Assembly: GCF_016862915.1 (NCBI RefSeq) | Contig: NZ_BONW01000040.1 | Span: forward strand, 1 to 44,578 | DNA length: 44,578 nt | Source: Plantactinospora endophytica | GTDB taxonomy: Bacteria; Actinomycetota; Actinomycetes; Mycobacteriales; Micromonosporaceae | Direction of reading: 5' to 3' | Part shown: positions 42,764 through 44,578 of the stretch, in pieces | How positions within the stretch are numbered: position 1 is the stretch's first letter | Layout of the letters: every line of letters starts with the position of its first letter | Notes under the pieces: generated by a model | What the model was told of the DNA's origin: nothing | Database searches by the model: none | The model's input: the letters and a program-made list of their open reading frames with translations, nothing else | Made by a program: the position numbers and the translations under genes

Positions 42764-43513
42764 TTACCCGACGAGTTTGGCGAAGGCGATGATGTTGTCC
42801 GGATAGGAGCCGGTCCGCTCGTCGAAGTCGCCCCCGCAGGTCACCAGGCGCAGCCCGGGAGCCTCCGACGGGCCGTAGACGAGTTCGGTGGGAAAGGCGC
42901 GCTTCGGGTACGACTTCACGCCGTCCACCGCGAAGGTGGCGAGGCTGCCGTCCCGCCGGATCACCTCGATGGTGTCCCCGGGCAGCAGGGCGCCGAGCCG
43001 GAAGAACACCGCCGGCCCGATCTCCTTCGAGTCGACGTGGCCGACGATCACCGAGTTGCCGGGCTCGCCCGGAGTCGGACCCAGTTGGTACCAGCCGGCC
43101 AGTTCCGCCTTGGCCAGCGGCGGTACCTGCACCATGCCGTCCGAGTTGAGTCCGAGCGGCATGATCGTCGCGTCCACGCCGATCCTGGAGATCATGATCT
43201 TGATCGGCTCCGACCTGGTCAGCACCCTCCCGGCCGGTACGGGCGTCGCGCTGGCGCCACCACTGGCGTCCGGCGTGGGCGACGGGGCGTCGAGGTCGGG
43301 GCGGGTCGCCGGATTGACCGCCGCCGGGCGGTCCGGCGCCGCACCGGCGCTCGGCTGCGGCGGTCGGAGCGGATCAGGGGAGTTGAGTGCGGCACCGATC
43401 AGACCGGCACCGACCAGGGCGAGCAGCGCGACGAGGCCGGCGCCGGCGACGCGCCACGGTCTCCCGTGACGGCCGCCGACACCGCTCGCCGTCGCGTCAG
43501 GCTGCTGACTCAT
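42764..43513 (-). CDS. Class F sortase 2
   Basis: A 249-residue paralogue of sortase 1 with the same order: signal anchor (about 22-42, AGAGLVALLALVGAGLIGAAL), Pro-rich linker, barrel. Catalytic His159 (VIVGHVDS) and Cys226 (LVTCGGDFDE) are kept. The position of sortase 1 Arg236 is Pro238 (SYPDN), from a CCG codon. If that Arg is the catalytic one, this enzyme may be impaired or use another Arg (R233 is close). ATG at 43513 is used; an in-frame start 37 codons upstream lies inside the surface-protein gene and would add residues of no recognisable kind. It overlaps surface protein 2 by 17 bp, exactly as in cassette 1. Confidence 0.88.
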   Translation of the reverse strand: MSQQPDATASGVGGRHGRPWRVAGAGLVALLALVGAGLIGAALNSPDPLRPPQPSAGAAPDRPAAVNPATRPDLDAPSPTPDASGGASATPVPAGRVLTRSEPIKIMISRIGVDATIMPLGLNSDGMVQVPPLAKAELAGWYQLGPTPGEPGNSVIVGHVDSKEIGPAVFFRLGALLPGDTIEVIRRDGSLATFAVDGVKSYPKRAFPTELVYGPSEAPGLRLVTCGGDFDERTGSYPDNIIAFAKLVG

Positions 43514-44578
43514 CGGTACGGCGCCGACGTAGCAGCACCAGTCCGCCGAGCCCGGCCAACCCGAGCATGCCCGTACCCGCCGCCGCCAGGCGGCCGCTGT
43601 CGTCGGAGGTCGCCCCGCCGTCACCGCCGTCGACCCAGCCCGTCGGCACGACGATCAGTTCACCCTCGCCGCAGGAGCCCTTGAGCTCGTACGTGCCCGG
43701 CTTGGCGTCCCACGGGATGGTGACGCTGGCCCAGTACTCGAAGCCGGCCTTCTTGCCGTCCCAGCCGTGTTGGCCTTCGTCGGCTTTCTTGTCGCCGTTC
43801 TCCCAGCCGCCCTTGCTCTCCTCGGCCTTCTCCCAGCCGCCCTTGGAGTCTTCGGCCTTCTTGCCGTCCCAGCCGTGCTTGGGGTCCTCGGCCTTCTTGC
43901 CGTCCCAGCCGCCCTTGGAGTCTTCGGCCTTCTTATCTTCCGTCCAGCCGGGCTTGCTCTCCTCGGCCTTCTTGTCGTCGGCCTTCTTCTCCTCGGGCTT
44001 CCCGCTGTCGTCCCAGCCGCCCTTGCTCTCCTCGGCCTTCTCCCAGCCGTGCTTGGAGTCTTCGGCCTTCTTGTCGTCCCAGCCGCCCTTGCTCTCCTCG
44101 GCCTTCTCCCAGCCGTGCTTGGGGTCCTCGGCCTTCTTGCCTTCCTCCCAGCCGTGCCCGCCGTCGGCCCGGGTCATCCCGCCGGTGCCGTTCGGCGCTG
44201 CCGGTGCCTGCTGCCCGGCCGGCGGCTGGTAGCCCTGCGGCTGGCCGCTGGCGGACGGCGCCGGCGACGGCGCCGGTACCGCGTCGGCCGACGGGCCGGG
44301 TGCCGCTGGGGCGCCCTCGGCGGCCGACGGTGCGGACCCGGTGCCGGACGCCCCGTTCTCCGCCGGGGCCGGCTCGTACTTCTTCTCCTTGTAGCGGCGG
44401 TACTCGAGGTAGTCCTGGTACTCCTTGTACCGCAGGAAGTCCTGGTACTCGTTCTCCTTCTTGTAGTCCCCGCCGCCGTTGTACTCCCCGCTGGCGTTCT
44501 CGTGGCCGCCGGAGTACTCGGGCTTCTCGGCGCGCTCGGCGCTCTCCTCGGCCTTCTTCCCCTCTTCGGCCTTCTTCC
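43497..44578 (-). CDS. Sortase-associated surface protein 2, 5' end outside the window
   Basis: The frame is open from the stop at 43497 to the window edge, at least 360 codons, so the start and signal peptide are missing. Visible in order: a Lys/Glu-rich start (KKAEEGKKAEESAERAEK), a Tyr-rich stretch with YKEYQDYLEYRRYKEKKY, a Pro/Ala/Gly linker, the Gly-Trp repeat array (43750-44155), a beta-domain (YWASVTIPWDAKPGTYELKG), then VPTGWVDGGDGGATS, a hydrophobic helix and RRRRTD. An internal ATG at 44177 is not the start, since coding continues upstream. Its beta-domain and tail match surface protein 1. The substrate role for sortase 2 is inferred. Confidence 0.82.
   Translation of the reverse strand, partial: KKAEEGKKAEESAERAEKPEYSGGHENASGEYNGGGDYKKENEYQDFLRYKEYQDYLEYRRYKEKKYEPAPAENGASGTGSAPSAAEGAPAAPGPSADAVPAPSPAPSASGQPQGYQPPAGQQAPAAPNGTGGMTRADGGHGWEEGKKAEDPKHGWEKAEESKGGWDDKKAEDSKHGWEKAEESKGGWDDSGKPEEKKADDKKAEESKPGWTEDKKAEDSKGGWDGKKAEDPKHGWDGKKAEDSKGGWEKAEESKGGWENGDKKADEGQHGWDGKKAGFEYWASVTIPWDAKPGTYELKGSCGEGELIVVPTGWVDGGDGGATSDDSGRLAAAGTGMLGLAGLGGLVLLRRRRTDESAA
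43750..44155 (-). repeat. Lys/Glu-rich Gly-Trp repeat array
   Basis: Eleven Gly-Trp pairs occur at 10-23 residue spacing, each followed by a charged run such as DDKKAEDSKH, EKAEESKG or DGKKAEDPKH. At DNA level the blocks are near-identical (CTTGGAGTCTTCGGCCTTCTT on the plus strand recurs), so the array grew by tandem duplication. It lies outside the membrane, between the Pro-rich linker and the beta-domain. It does not resemble Listeria GW domains, which are about 80 residues long. Confidence 0.9.

Noticed and set aside
1-44578. tRNA or rRNA genes, transposases or phage genes
   Set aside because: I read both strands for T-loop GTTCGAATCC-type patterns, conserved rRNA segments and recombinase motifs and saw none; a covariance-model search would be needed to exclude a tRNA fully.

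Overview
The window is very GC-rich, with codon use typical of an actinomycete. Gene content points to the family Micromonosporaceae or a close relative: FilP/Scy-type polar coiled-coil proteins, an F420-dependent luciferase-like enzyme, a coenzyme-B12 acyl-CoA mutase module, class F sortases and a giant NAD-glutamate dehydrogenase. The taxonomic call is inference from content and recalled synteny. No phage, plasmid, transposase, CRISPR, rRNA or tRNA was seen.

Layout. (1) 1-1000: a repeat-bearing spacer and a DUF4865 gene. (2) 1001-11347: a surface-glycan locus of two operons diverging from 5727-5905. Leftward are a sugar epimerase/dehydratase, a methyltransferase, a family 2 glycosyltransferase and a Wzx-like flippase. 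Rightward are a sugar C-methyltransferase, a sugar-1-phosphate nucleotidylyltransferase, a PIG-L deacetylase, a pyruvyl transferase and an FrhB-like iron-sulfur protein. A membrane-anchored beta-helix protein converges on its end. (3) 12.9-15.1 kb: an AI-2E-family permease, and a small secreted protein with the decayed tail of a paralogue beside it. (4) 15.1-18.8 kb: Scy-like and FilP-like cytoskeletal coiled-coil proteins. (5) 19.0-28.3 kb: an LLM oxidoreductase, a possible Fe(II)/2-oxoglutarate oxygenase, then methylmalonyl-CoA epimerase, thiolase, MeaB GTPase, DUF2000, an Asp23-family protein, isobutyryl-CoA mutase large subunit and a thioredoxin/YbbN protein. (6) 28.4-33.4 kb: an arginase-fold protein with a long repetitive tail, a LysR/SDR divergent pair, a TetR regulator and a TM2 protein. 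(7) 33.5-40.9 kb: a lipoprotein penicillin-binding protein and the NAD-glutamate dehydrogenase. (8) 41.0-44.6 kb: two tandem copies of a surface-protein/class F sortase cassette; the distal surface protein runs off the window.

How the parts work together. The glycan locus looks able to make, decorate and export a repeat unit carrying a C-methylated, N-deacetylated, pyruvylated sugar, but no initiating transferase or polymerase is present. The 21-28 kb block carries enzymes that interconvert branched and linear C4 acyl-CoAs and feed methylmalonyl-CoA metabolism; the small cobalamin-binding mutase subunit must be encoded elsewhere. The sortase cassettes are the best candidate for an undescribed system. 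Each surface protein ends in the same non-LPXTG signal (PxGxVxGGDGGAxS, a hydrophobic helix, RRRRTD) and overlaps its own sortase gene by exactly 17 bp. The central regions have diverged completely, one acidic and Pro-rich, the other a Lys/Glu-rich array with Gly-Trp pairs every 10-23 residues.

A second unexplained signal is a roughly 100-bp element present twice (124-227 and 30252-30367), bounded by CTGTCGAGCTG inverted repeats.
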